Below are positions 23,380-34,117 of a stretch of 64,000 nt of DNA, in pieces. The notes under the pieces are model-generated. The model was not told the DNA's origin and did not search any database. It worked only from the letters and a program-made list of their open reading frames with translations. Position 1 is the stretch's first letter, and each line of letters opens with the position of its first letter. This stretch comes from Phytophthora quininea. Lineage: Eukaryota > Oomycota > Peronosporomycetes > Peronosporales > Peronosporaceae. The translations under genes and the position numbers were made by a program. The stretch spans positions 1-64,000 of the forward strand of contig JAAVTG010000199.1 in assembly GCA_011947345.1 (NCBI GenBank), in the 5' to 3' direction.

Positions 23380-24377
23380 GCTGTCGGCGGCGCTGAGGCG
23401 CGTAAAGGGCTCGCTCTCGGGCTCCGAGAGGTCGTGGTCTGCGGGCTCTTCGGGGTCAGCTGCAGCACCTGCACGGGCTTCTCCTGGCGGTGCGAGCTCG
23501 CTCTCGGTAGATCGTCGACTGTGGCGGCGGCGCTGCGCTGCTGCTGGGGCTCGCTCGTGATGCGCGCCTGTCGGGCTCTTTGTCGTCTGTCCTGCTGAGC
23601 CCAAAAGCCCCACCCGGCCGCTCGCACACACTCGTCTGGATCGAACTCCATTCCAGAATGAAATTTCGCGGAAAGGGGTAGCGACTTTCACTTGGGTTCA
23701 GTATGTCGACTAGGGAACTGTATGGGTGCAATCGACGATCCAAGCGGACAGCGACATGCACGAGGAAATCCGCGCAAGGTAACAACGGCCACGGCAACGG
23801 CAACGAGCTCATTCATGCCCATGGGGGCTTCTTACTTGAGATGCCAGCCAGCCCCCTTTGCTGATATTCTCTCTCGTATTTCTTGCTGCTCTCGCCAGCG
23901 AGAACCGTCTTGCCGAGTCCTTTCAACTGCGACAAGATCTGGCGACAGCGTGGCGCCGGATACACGTGATGGCTCGGCCCGTTGTCGAGATAATCGCTCA
24001 GCGCTGGGCAAGTTCCCAACGAGCGACGTGCTGGACGTACTCGGCCTCGGGCTCCATCGTAACGAAGCACTTGGTGGCCGCAGGCGACTCGACTCGATGC
24101 CTGTCAACGTGCGTTGCTGCAACCGCACGACGTCGCCGCGTTGAGGTCCGTCTACGAGCGCCAGCGTTGGCGTGGCGATCTGCTGGCCAAGCGAAAAGCA
24201 TACGTCGTCGGCCAAGCCCGACTTTCGTCACGACTGCACGCCCGCTTCAAAGTTGCCTCGAGCGAACGGCGTTGTGACTGACAAGCTCGCCAGCACCATG
24301 CGTCAATTTGTCAATAGGGGAGTCGGAATTGGCTTTTCAGTGGTGCTTTTCATGGCTCGACGGTTGTTTGCCTACGT
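23380..24377. other. Unassigned stretch between alpha-actinin and a coding remnant
   Basis: About 1 kb with overlapping open frames on both strands (for example 23832-24215 minus, 23692-24144 plus) but no recognised domain and no frame that stays convincing. The piece next to 23380 may hold a 5' extension of alpha-actinin. The rest could be decayed coding DNA. Confidence 0.3.
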
Positions 24378-24796
24378 TCACTTGAGGGCTTCCATGCGTC
24401 CTTGACCTAGCAGCGCACTCTTGAGCAGCTCGAGCATGTTGATCGCAGCGTCGGCGGGAGTTCGAGGTGTTGAACTGGGGCTTGAAGCGGAGAATGGAGC
24501 AGATGCCCTGGAAGTTTGCCTCTTGTGTGTCTGGCAAAAGCCAAAGTGAGAAGATCTTCGGCTTGGCATCGATCGACCTTCACTCTGTGGCCTCAACTTC
24601 ACCACGTCCAGAAGCTACCCCCAGCACGAGTTGCAGTGAATGGCAGATTGGGGACTTCAACATTGGGGCATACAAAGTTCTATATAAATCCGGGTCAGCC
24701 AGCGAGCCAATGACTGGCAGCCGTCGGATAATGCGATCAATCTCCTGGCACGGTCACCGCGTTCACAAACTTATCGGCAAGGTTATCGTGATGATA
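24378..24796 (-). pseudogene. Unidentified multi-frame coding remnant (3' part of a gene)
   Basis: Successive minus-strand frames read like one protein: LADKFVNAVT, IDRIIRRLPVIGSLADPDLY, LLDVVKLRPQSEGRS, KIFSLWLLPDTQEANFQGIC and finally AAINMLELLKSALLGQGRM to a stop at 24378. At least three frame changes are needed. A possible splice acceptor (GATGTAG) bounds the first piece near 24797. No further 5' coding sequence is seen before the dispersed repeat at 24873, so the gene may have lost its front there. Family not recognised; could also be a real gene with base-calling errors. Confidence 0.35.
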
Positions 24797-24872
24797 CTAC
24801 ATCGCTGGGACCAAGGCAAATGTGCACTTCTGCCAGTGATGGCCCACTCGTGCCGTCTGCTACATGTATGTA

Positions 24873-25337
24873 GCCTCCAGCGGAGGAAGGGATGCTGCAC
24901 TTGCTTGCTTGGGTGAGCGAAAACACGGTTTAACATCGAAGCCTCAACGTCGATCGGCCGGATGTACGAGCGCCATGTCCTCTACAAGTTGTATTGGTTG
25001 TGGACCACAACCAATTCATATCTGCTGTTGACGAGCGGGGTTGCTTTGCTTCGCACACGCCCGGTTTGGTGGCCTTCAGCTTTCGTTTGGCTTTGGCTTG
25101 ACAAATTCCCTGTCCGATCCATTGTAGCAGCTTGCTTCACAGGGAGAGTAAATTCCCACACAAACGCTTGAAAGACGCACCATCAATAACGAGTCGATGA
25201 CCAGGCACTACTGGCAGAAGCTCTATCTACTAGTACTTGTAGCTGCGTCCAGCCCACTGTTCTGCACGCCAAAACGAGGCCTGTTCGGAACACGGTGTTC
25301 CGAAGACCTCGTTGCCCCTTCCAAATCCGATCATGGC
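24873..25337 (+). repeat. Dispersed 465-bp repeat, copy 2
   Basis: Same orientation and about 98% identical to 11896-12363. Palindromes recur at 24993-25015 and 25284-25304. Here the right edge ends 18 bp from the stop codon of the CobW/ZNG1 gene. On the left it abuts the 5' limit of an unidentified coding remnant. The two copies are 13 kb apart. Confidence 0.85.
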
Positions 25338-25355
25338 GACTACACTCCTCGACCT

Positions 25356-26753
25356 TCAGCCTCTCGCCGGCGCGATGCTGCGCACAATCGTGAATGGCGG
25401 CGCCTGCGCAGTCTTAATCTGCTCCACCTCCGTCTCCAGCGCTCGCACGAGCCCAGGCTCGTCCACCGGGGCCCAAATGACGCGGCCGCTTCCGCAGAGC
25501 TCGATCATGTACGGGTTGCCCTGGTCCCAAAGCTTGACCACCGTGCCCCGTTGGAAGCCTTCATCGCTCGTGAGCGCAAGGACCTTGTCCCCGACTCGGA
25601 ACCGCAGATGTTTCGTAGCGCGGCAGTCCAGGAATCCGTCTGTGAGCGCCTCGCGGTCGAGGTTCTTGCCGATCAAGACGAACCGCGTCTCGCGGGTCTC
25701 GTCGGGCCCCCAGTTGTCGGTGAAGCGCCCGTTGAAGAGCGTGTGCACACCCTGGAAGACGTACTTTTGGTCGATGCCTGCGACGTTCACCACGCCCTTG
25801 TAGCGCAGCAGGTCCTCGCCCTCCGTCTCCAGGATGTCGTCGATCCACTCCTCCAGCAACGCCACCAGAATCGGCTCCTGAACTGTTAGTCCAATCGACG
25901 AAACCAGCGAGCTGTGGTGGCCGTGATGGTGGTGCTTCTCTTCGTGGGCATGCTCGTCGTCATCCTTCTTGTCGCCGTGCTCGTGGTCTTCATGACCGGC
26001 GTGACTGTCCCTTTCGCTCTTGAGGAAGTCGGGCTGCCTCTTGAGGATCGCGTCGATGTCGAAGGTCTTCACGTTGAGCAGCATCGACGGATCCACTCGG
26101 CAGTGCTGGCACTCGGTGATCGACACAACGCTGTTGATATCGCGAATGCGCGACCGAACCTCGGATAGCTCAGCGGGGGTGACCAGATCCGTCTTGTTGA
26201 GCAACACGCGGTCCGCGAACGCGATCTGTTCTTGGCACTCGTGCTCGACGCCTGCGCCCGGGCGCAGGTGCTGCAAAATATGTTTGGCATCGACAACGGT
26301 GATGATGCCGTCCAGCTCGCAGGTCGCGGCGACCATCGGCTCGGCAAAGAAAGTCTGCACAACGGGGGCAGGGTCGGCCATCCCGGTGGTTTCGATGATG
26401 ATACCGTCAAGCTGGTAGCGGTCCCCGTTGCGCTTGAGGATCTGTGCGATCAACCGGACGAGGTCGCCTCTCACAGAGCAGCAGATGCAGCCGTTGTTCA
26501 TGGTTAGGATCTCCTCGCCCATGTTGAACTTGCGGCTCCTCGCATCGCCCCCAGCAGCACCGGTCGATCCACCCGCCTGCCGAATGAGCTGGTCGTCGAC
26601 ACCAACTTCGCCGAACTCGTTCTCAATGATAGCGAACCGCTTGCCGTGGTTTTCCGTCAGCAAGTGGTTCAGCAGAGTTGTCTTGCCGCTTCCGAGAAAG
26701 CCCGTGAGGATCGTCACGGGCAGCTTTGACGGTGCTAACGAGCGCTTGGACAT
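25356..26753 (-). CDS. CobW/COG0523 GTPase, ZNG1-like zinc metallochaperone
   Basis: 465 codons. Walker [10 protein letters not shown] (residues 18-26), metal-binding [11 protein letters not shown] (Cys89, Cys91, Cys92), NKTD (186-189) for guanine recognition and the CobW C-terminal domain are present. A His/Asp-rich linker (residues 251-280) lies between the GTPase and C-terminal domains, as in many zinc-handling members. After the CobW_C domain there is an extra module ([39 protein letters not shown]) that is not part of the core family. The start at 26753 puts the P-loop near the N-terminus. Open sequence upstream has no family similarity. Zinc as the metal is inferred from the CxCC and His features. 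Confidence 0.85.
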   Translation of the reverse strand: MSKRSLAPSKLPVTILTGFLGSGKTTLLNHLLTENHGKRFAIIENEFGEVGVDDQLIRQAGGSTGAAGGDARSRKFNMGEEILTMNNGCICCSVRGDLVRLIAQILKRNGDRYQLDGIIIETTGMADPAPVVQTFFAEPMVAATCELDGIITVVDAKHILQHLRPGAGVEHECQEQIAFADRVLLNKTDLVTPAELSEVRSRIRDINSVVSITECQHCRVDPSMLLNVKTFDIDAILKRQPDFLKSERDSHAGHEDHEHGDKKDDDEHAHEEKHHHHGHHSSLVSSIGLTVQEPILVALLEEWIDDILETEGEDLLRYKGVVNVAGIDQKYVFQGVHTLFNGRFTDNWGPDETRETRFVLIGKNLDREALTDGFLDCRATKHLRFRVGDKVLALTSDEGFQRGTVVKLWDQGNPYMIELCGSGRVIWAPVDEPGLVRALETEVEQIKTAQAPPFTIVRSIAPARG

Positions 26754-26877
26754 CGTGTTCGAGTCGAGGTGTAGGTTGCTGAGAGTTGCTGCGTTGGGCG
26801 GAACAACGGGAATTGAAAAGTGGTCGCCTCGCGTGGGCAAACAGCAAGCTAAAGCGCTGTCCGGCAAAAGGCGAACG

Positions 26878-27063
26878 CCGCCGTCGGAGAGGCCTTGAAG
26901 AGCGGTGCGTGCCGGACCTGGACTCCAGCCAAAGTCCCAGGCTGGAGGCATTCGCGTCCGCCGTCGGCGAACCGAATCCTTCGCCGACGGCAAAACTGAT
27001 AATTCGTCCTGTTGGCGGTTGTTCTCGTGAAGGCGTAGCAAGCCAACAATTCTCCGACGGCGG
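26878..27063. promoter_or_regulatory. Nested inverted repeats upstream of the CobW/ZNG1 gene
   Basis: A perfect hairpin at 26960-26991 has 12-bp arms (GCCGTCGGCGAA / TTCGCCGACGGC) and an 8-nt loop. It is nested inside a wider pair, CCGCCGTCGGAG at 26878-26889 and CTCCGACGGCGG at 27052-27063. All lie 125-310 bp upstream of the ZNG1 ATG. They may be a regulatory site or the ends of a small insertion; the function is not shown by sequence. Confidence 0.5.
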
Positions 27064-27099
27064 AGCTTCCTTCAACGTGTTGTGTCGCAAAACTAAGTG

Positions 27100-27790
27100 C
27101 GTGTGAGTTGAGCTGCAGCAACACTTTGATATCGGAAAGCGTAAGAGGACGACAGCTAGAGACGCCATTACGAAGCTTGGTGTCAGTGTTGTTGAGCCGA
27201 ATCAACGGCTTGCAATTGATTTTATAGACGGTGATCGACACGTGTCCTCGTTTCAGGACCGAAGATCATGAAAGCGATGACAGTGTGCGCTTCAATTGCT
27301 AATCCGTTCGAGTCGATTATTCGGCGCCCGCAAGTTGTGCACGCGAGGCTTTCAGGATCCGGTAGGTCTGTCGTCGTTGCAGTGAGATCGATTTCTCGAC
27401 GACGAAGAACCAAACGATCTTGCTGATGCGGAGACCACCATACCAAAATTTATCGGACCGCCGACCTTTCCGACGCACACTAGTAGTTTGTATGAATACA
27501 AAACTCAAGTTACCTCCTGGGAAATGCTGAAATGAGTATGCTTATACAAATTGTACATAGTTCCGTAAAAACTCGAAAAAAGTAAATACGCCGGCACGAA
27601 TGACTGGCTTCGGCGACGCAAAACTCGCCGACGCGTGTCAGTGCCCAGTGACCGCCCAGGAGGGTGTATTGAGGGGTCGTGCCGAACACGGTGCGGCTAG
27701 CAGGGTTGTCGCCCGCCACAAAGAACTGTGGCGGTGTTAATTCCCCTCGGGCCTCCAACGAGTATACCCCTGTCTTGAGCTGTACTAACC
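27100..27790. other. Intergenic, no gene recognised
   Basis: Short open frames (27222-27446 and 27317-27508, minus strand) lack recognised motifs apart from one CTTCGRR Cys pair. A further inverted CGGCGACG/CGCCGACG pair occurs at about 27610-27635. Nothing else could be supported. Confidence 0.4.
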
Positions 27791-27793
27791 CCC

Positions 27794-27860
27794 ACCTCAG
27801 TAGCTCAGTGGTAGAGCACCCGGAAGGGAAGGTCGTTGCGTTCGAACCCCACCTGAGGTA
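27794..27860 (+). tRNA. tRNA-like sequence, incomplete (pseudogene or SINE head)
   Basis: Perfect 7-bp acceptor stem (ACCTCAG/CTGAGGT), a classic D arm (GCTCAGTGGTAGAGC, box A) and T loop TTCGAAC (box B). The total is only 67 nt: the anticodon arm is about five bases short and cannot form a normal stem, and the T stem has 3 of 5 pairs. Probably a tRNA pseudogene or the tRNA-derived head of a SINE. It lies 131 bp beyond the stop of the Crypton recombinase. Confidence 0.5.
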
Positions 27861-27991
27861 TCTCTTATGTTTGTGTGGAAGAAGCAGGGCGAGCGAAAAC
27901 GAGGGAGGGAGCGTGGCGACGCGTGTGTATGGGCATCAGCGCGTGTTCGGTGTTAAAGTTGACCTGGAGACTAACGTGTATTCGGCTGTGT

Positions 27992-30019
27992 TCAGCGACT
28001 AACCCGTTCCAGAATGTTCTGTGTGTATCCGGGGGCAGGGTCTTGGATAGCGGGGGTTTGCAGAAGCTGTTCGTGGCGCTCAATCTTGAAGTTCAACGCG
28101 CCAGAGCGGTGAAGAGAACGGAGGTGCTTAAGGACGGCACCGGAGCCACGCGAGCTGATGCCATGTTCGTCGAGAAAGGCAGCGACGGATTTCTCCGCGC
28201 GGATTCCAACGGATAGCACCTGGTCGCGGAAGTTTGCTGCCGTCGTGTCGAGGACAAAGCCGTCATCCAAGAGCAGCTTCATGTAGGCAACTACCTGCTT
28301 GGCTTCGGATCGCTGCTGCTTCGTGATCGGTGCCCGCCACATTGGTGGTTCTTGAGCGTACCAAGCGTACCAAGTCGCGTGAAGGTGAGTTACTGCTGAC
28401 CTGCGCTGCTTTTTCTCGATCTGACTGACATCGGGCGCGCTAGTTGCCGGCTTGTCTCGTTTGCGTGTAGGAGCTTGCAGCTTAGCCTCAAGCGCGTCCA
28501 TGCGAGCATCTTGACGCTGGACGTGCTCGATAAAGTGGTTAATCACAGCAGCCTGGTGATTGATGATCTTCTGTTCTGCGCTTGGTTTCGTCGGTTGCTG
28601 GAGTGTGTGCTTTGCAGGTGAAGGTGTGCTATCACCACAGGACGGCTCTGGGCTAGCAAGATGTGACGACCACGCTAGTAATTCAGCGAACGAGCATCCT
28701 GCCTCTGCAACGCAGGCATCGATGCGCATGACAGCAGGGGCTTCAGCGTTCAAGGACTTCAGCAACGGGTAGTGGCGGATCACACTTGAGGTGAGCACGT
28801 CGAGAACAGCTTGATTAACGTTGTTGCGGGCGGCTTGAAGGTTGTGGCAGGTGGTGAACAGGAGGTGCTGGAATCTGGAGATCGTGTCCCTCGTCTTCGA
28901 GTCGAATGCTGTTAAGTTTTGCAGCACCACAGATGCCTTCGCCTCGTGGCCACTGAGTATCTTGCTAACCTTGTGATCTTCTTTGCTGGTGTTGAAAATG
29001 TAGTTAAACCCCTTGTTTGTTGTGCTCATGTTCCAGGCACCTCGGTCGAAGATCCACCGTGCCGTGAGCTCATCACTCCCGTTGGCGTGCTGAGCACCGC
29101 CACGCCGGAAGGAGTGCGACGTCAGCGCTGTAGTGACTCCAGCAGCTGCAGCGATCCGGTCCAGCACGCGGTTCACGTGGGAGTAGATGGTTGGGGTCGT
29201 CTCCGCTCCTGCTGTCGTCGGTGGCCTGAGCCCAGTAGACTCAACAGGGTGGTCGAGGACCTCCAATAACGGCACGTCCGGAGTGAGTGAGATGGAAGCT
29301 TGGGCGGGCGTCTCGGGCAGGTTGTCGATGACGTCGGGTGACGGTGCCGTCTGCATGACCAGGGCCAGCGCCATTGCTAGCAACGGGCAGGTCTCGAACT
29401 CTGTTCCGGGGAAGAGGGACAAACCTTGCTCCTCGGATGTCTTCATCCGGATGAAGCGCACGAAGAGTACGTTGCCGGCATCGATGGACACGTTGGTCTT
29501 GCGGAGAAGCGCAAGATCCGAGGCTCTCCCGAACAAGTGCCACAGGAGACACAACAGCGCAGCATCCTGGTAGTCAGTAGAGCAGCTCGCATTAACATAC
29601 AAATACACAAGCATTCGTTTTAAGTCAACCTTTGTACATGGTGGCGCCTTACTGATAAAGCCGCCGCCGTCACGCTTCATGCAAAAACTGTCGAGAGTCT
29701 TCCCCATTTTGAGCAGGCGAGCTTCCAATGAGGCTCGATGCTGAGGAAACTGATCGAGCAGCCAAAGTTTTGCCTGCCGATAGTACTGCATCGAGGTGTT
29801 TCGAGCCAGCGGCTTGCCTTTCCTGCCCTCGTTAAAAGCGAGATGCATTCCAAACTTGTCCATGACGGACACAAAACACCTCCCACTCTCATCACGCTCA
29901 ATACACACACGCACATACTCTTCACTCACACCCTCAGACTTAAGAAACCTCATAAATGCCGCCACTGCAGTTGCCTTTGCACGCTTCGTGTTCCCGGGCG
30001 CCAACTCCTCTAAACCCAT
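27992..30019 (-). mobile_element. Crypton-type DNA transposon: intact tyrosine recombinase gene
   Basis: One uninterrupted 675-codon frame. Tyrosine-recombinase residues are all in place: Arg165 in LFGRASDLALL, His302-x-x-Arg305 in SHSFRRGG and Tyr340 in KGFNYIFNTS, in correct order and spacing. A second domain with WYAWYAQEPPMW and KQVVAYMKLLLDDGF resembles the GCR1_C DNA-binding domain that marks Cryptons. Cryptons move by recombination through a circular intermediate and have no terminal inverted repeats, so the element borders cannot be placed; the gene only is given. Lack of any frame break in a region where many genes have them suggests recent or active status. Confidence 0.82.
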
Positions 30020-30500
30020 TCCTCTCTAGTCGGATAAACGGAAAATATGCGAGTGATATGCTTTTGACTGCCGTTTTGAGAGGAGATACACATATTTAAC
30101 GGAGCTTTCCGACCCGATACGTCGGAATGGCTGGCTTACATGACTTGCCTTTTCTCTAGAAATGCCATTGGTCAAAACATGGGATCAGATGCGTAGCGAT
30201 TGGTTGATAATTTATATTTGAACTTTCATTGGCTTTTAAGATCTATACAAAATCGTAATGAAATCGGATAAACTGCCATATTCAACCATAGCAAAAGCCT
30301 GCAAATTGTTGTCGTTACTGGGACCAGGTGTTCTGTAACATGCATGGTGCTGCCAATTTACTGTCCACGCTGCAAGTAGCACTGTGATCAACGTTAACCC
30401 GGAGCAGATCACAGGCAGGCGGCTCTGGCAGCGATGTACACGTTAGACTTAGTTCGCTGTCTGGAAGAGAATGATATTACTCCGTTGGATCAAAACCTCC
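30020..30500. other. AT-richer intergenic stretch, possible Crypton 5' flank
   Basis: No gene. The 10-mer TCGGATAAAC occurs twice, at 30028 and 30267, in the same orientation. Region composition is more AT-rich than the neighbouring genes. May include the 5' end of the Crypton. Confidence 0.3.
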
Positions 30501-30505
30501 AGGCT

Positions 30506-31591
30506 TCACTGAAGCACTGCGATCTTTGCTTCTGGGGTGAAGTTGGTGCTCTCATCATCGTCATAATCGTTGGTGATGAACGATGTCGAGTACCCTACCA
30601 ACGTCAGGATGCAGGCGAGCTGAGCAGCGGCACGCATCTGACTCGTGCCGTACGTCTTTTCTGAAAAGAGAAATAATCGGGCGTTAGCGACTATGAAAGT
30701 CATGGCAAACTTCGGTCAACATACCATCGTCATATAGCGTCGTAGTTGTCGAGTTGAGACGCATTTCCACCTCGCAGTACGTCTCGCCAAGTCCCTTGTC
30801 GATACAGTCTTCGATCGAGAGTCGTTGAGCTTGCGGGGCCACCGCTGTTCCGATCGGCATGTAGATGAGGAAGGCGACGAAAAAGAGGGCGAAGAACGTG
30901 ACCTGGATCAGCAGCGTTTTCTTCCTCCTCCGCAGCTTCGTGGCCACCGTCGAGCAACCGTTCTCGAGATCTGTCTGCAGGCCCGTCAACGACTTGTACA
31001 GCTTGTAGCTGACGATGGTCTGCTCAATGGCACAATTGTCAGCGGATGGACCAGCAGTTCCCTAAAAGAGTGTTTAGCTGAGATACACGTACGTTCAGGA
31101 GAACGGCGATGGTCTCGATGTAGAAGAACCACTCAGCTCCTGCAGCGTGGAGGGAGGAGTGCTTGGACGTGTCGAAGAACGCCAGAATGGGGAGGCCCGG
31201 GTTGGCCATGATGCCGGCCGCGAGCGTCACGTAGGCGATGGCGCGATAGATTGTTTCTTCCTGCGGCAGCGCCGACATGTGGTAGCGCCAGTTGAAAATG
31301 TACGTGAAGACCAGCAGCACTGCCGTGATCGTGAGCCCGGTGGCGAATACGTAGTAGGCTGGGGGATCTGCGAATCAAAAAAATCGAAACGTGAGCTCTC
31401 GGGGCTGCAAAATGCGAGCCATAGCACGCACCGCGCCCCATATCGGAAAGGAAGGGCCACGAGAGGCCGCTGACCCAAATGTGCTTGGCCTTGACGATGA
31501 CGACGCAGGTCACGAGCGTGATGAGGGCGCTGAGCGAGGCCCCCAGCGGGCACGCCGTGCGGAGGAGGCGCAGCAGCGACGTCGAGTCCAT
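30506..31591 (-). CDS. FRAG1/DRAM/Sfk1-family multipass membrane protein
   Basis: At least four exons. First exon MDSTSLLRLLRTACPLG..., a membrane segment SALITLVTCVVIVKAKHIWV and the signature SGLSWPFLSDMGRDPPAYYVF, which crosses a GT-AG intron. Further membrane segments are TVLLVFTYIFNW, YVTLAAGIMANPGLP, TLLIQVTFFALFFVAFLIYM and AAAQLACILTLVGYST. The pattern 'sGlsWPFiSDtGrdpp' typifies the FRAG1/DRAM/Sfk1 group (PGAP2, DRAM). A lumenal Asn-Ser-Thr site (RLNSTTTT) is seen near the end. The short acidic C-terminus ends in KIAVLQ. Whether it acts in GPI-anchor remodelling or autophagy cannot be told. Confidence 0.65.
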
Positions 31592-31966
31592 TGACGCTTG
31601 TCAATTGCGGGGGCCGACTGGCGCTTTAGACACTGGTCCAGCAGCGGAGACCAGCACATCGCGCTTTTGCCACAGTCTCCATTACGCGAACCGACTGCGG
31701 TTGACATGTCCAGGACAGCTGGTTTCAGAGCCTACCGCGACCGATCCCAGGATATGAGCCGCCACATTTGAGCTGGCTCGGTGCGCACGACATGTGTGGC
31801 TTTGTATTGAGTCGATCGGGCGCAGCAGCTGCTTTGGGTGCTCGAAAAAGAGTGGACCTTTTTCTGCCCAAATGCGTAGAGACCATGCGAAAATGAGCGG
31901 AAATGAGCTTTGAAAGTCATCTGACTTCAACTATCCAAATTACTTGCGGACGGGAGTCCACCGGAT
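31592..31966. other. Divergent intergenic region
   Basis: 375 bp between the FRAG1-like gene and the downstream hypothetical, presumably a bidirectional promoter. No motif worth naming was recognised. Confidence 0.4.
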
Positions 31967-34069
31967 ATGAGCCACTTGCGGGGCGCGCTGCGTCGCGTGT
32001 GGCTCGGCGCTGAGGGCGTCGACAGCTCCGCCAAAGGCCTGAAGCCTCTGGGCAGCCAGGTGCCCAAGACCGAGGAGACCAAGGCGCAGCAAACTCTTCC
32101 CAACGAGCAGCGTCTCGGAGGTGTCGTGTGGAAGCCTGAACAGGAGTTCCCGGGCCGCTCCACCGTCGACCGCCACGCCATGACAATGGACAGAGAGCTG
32201 CAAGTGCTGCAGCGCATCGCTCGCGTGTCAATCCGCTGCATCGCACAGCCAGCGCGTCTGGTGCTGCTGGGCGTCTGCTCCAGCGGAGTGCTGGGGCTGT
32301 CGGCCTACGAGGCGCATCTGCTGCTGGACCCGGCCCAGGCCTCGACGGCCGAGGCCGCGCTCTTCATGTACAAGTACGCCACCAACAACTTCCTGGCCAG
32401 CTGCATCTGGAACACCCACTCGCCGGAGCTCATTGCACAGAGTTTGGGACTGGATCCATCGCAGCTTTTGCGGGCGTTGCATCCTGCAACTTCCAGTCCA
32501 GATGCAGCACTGCAGTTGAAGGTGATGAATGTGTTCACGGCAAGAGCAATGATCGCGGGCTTCACAGTGGTCACGCAGCTGCTGACGATCGTGAGGGCGA
32601 GCGGAACGGCGGCAATGGGGTACTTGGAGAACGTTTACAGTGGGAGGGAGCCGCCCTTGCATGGAGTCGAGGAACGCATCATCCGACTTGCTGGAAAAGG
32701 AAGCGATGCGACCGAGGTGTCGATGGCGAGATATGGCGCGCATATCCTGCCTGTGCTTGAAGACCCAGAGCAGCATCGCCATGTGGTAAAGAAGTGGTCG
32801 CTAAACGGCAGGGTGCCGTGTGTGTGGCGCGTCCCCGATGGTCAGTACGGCTTTCGCCATTCCTGGGAAAACTTGCACGTCGACGAGTCCTTCTTGCTGC
32901 GTACGACTACTGGCAAGTATATTCTGTGCATCGAGGCAGACACTTCACTCAAGGATCGGGCGTTTGAGCTGAGAGTTTTACCCCGCGCACGACTGCCGCA
33001 GGATGAGGAGCTGTCTATTGAAGATGCATCCCAAGCCTACCGTCTCATTCAGCGCCAGGCGGCGATGGCCCTGCAGCGACCATTCCAAAGTCTCTGTGTG
33101 CTGCTTGGTGACTCGCGTCAGCCTTGTGACCTCGGCGGGGAGACCTTCGTTTCTCTACGGGACAGAACGGTGCTCAAGAAGGAAGTAAACGTGCTCGTCG
33201 ATTCCAAGGCCTGCTGCTGGAAGTGGTGAAGTGGTGCAGTCGCTTTGCAGATGATCGCAAGACGCTGGTGTTGGACGTAACACCGGACAATTTTACTCCG
33301 TTGCGACTGTTTCTGGAGCACCAAGGTTACGCCGTGCTGACACCGGCCGAGGCGGTCGAATTTGAAGCACGAGAAGTTGCCGAGGCCGAAGCCGAAGCAA
33401 AGGCTAAAGCGGAAGCAGATGAGCAAGACCGTCGCCAGCGGCAAGAACAAGAAGAGCAAGAGATGGCCTTAGCAGACGCGTATTGGGCTGCTGGGCGTGA
33501 AAAATCCGGTTGACGAGCCCAGAAACAAGGGAAGTGCTAGTAGTAGTGAAGATCGTGGCAGTGCGGCCACAGCTCAAGCAAAAGCCCAAGACGACGGAGC
33601 GGAACAAAAGCCAACTGGCAATAGTACGAACAAAACAGAGAAGTCAAGGACCGAGTCAGAGGACAGTGCGGCACGAAAGAGCAGAAAACCCGAAAAGCTT
33701 CCCCGACTGCTGTATTATCCGACAACGATCTCGACTATCAATGCAGTGCATGCAACGCTAACGTCCGGGGACGGAGTGTCTGACCCTCGACGCTGCTGCG
33801 TTCTCATCAACGAACCGTTCGGGCTAGAACACCTTGATGAGCTAGCTGAAGACGCAGGAGAGAAGTTTCACCCTGTGTGTGCTGCCGAGATCTACGACGA
33901 TTACTTCCGTCAGGTGCAAATTTGGACACGCATGGGCTATTCTTCCGTTGTCATCCAACGCGAGCTCGACCAGCGGTTCGAACCGGTGCGTGAAGTCCTC
34001 GATGCAATCGCTGCGTTAGATAAGAGTAGCGCAAGTTCGAGGCAATCTGCAACGCGAACTGGTGTATAA
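31967..34069 (+). CDS. Hypothetical membrane-associated protein
   Basis: About 700 residues, not recognised. The N-terminus is Arg-rich (MSHLRGALRRVWLG), then a hydrophobic helix RLVLLGVCSSGVLGLSAYEA and a second one MIAGFTVVTQLLTIV. The middle is globular (GYLENVYSGREPPLHGVEER; VPDGQYGFRHSWENLHVDES). A Glu/Ala/Lys coiled coil precedes a Ser/Lys linker and a conserved-looking end (CCVLINEPFGLEHLDELAED; FEPVREVLDAIAALD). Two frame breaks occur: about 33205 (one base missing) and the five-A run 33500-33504 (one base too many). The second is an over-call, so errors run both ways. A mitochondrial location is only a guess. Confidence 0.55.
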
Positions 34070-34117
34070 GGAATAATACGAGCAGCACACACAAACTAAT
34101 GAATACTACATGACTTC

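Noticed and set aside
23858..24277. Possible secreted protein with a strong signal-peptide-like start (MLIFSLVFLAALAS)
   Set aside because: The first codon is TTG, no in-frame ATG gives that hydrophobic start, and no RxLR or Cys pattern follows.
24668..24693. TATATAAAT box upstream of repeat copy 2
   Set aside because: It lies inside minus-strand sequence that reads as coding (ADPDLYRTLY), so a promoter role is not supported.
27222..27508. CULT/cereblon-like or zinc protein fragment (CTTCGRR)
   Set aside because: A single Cys pair in a short, frame-shifting open stretch is not enough for a call.
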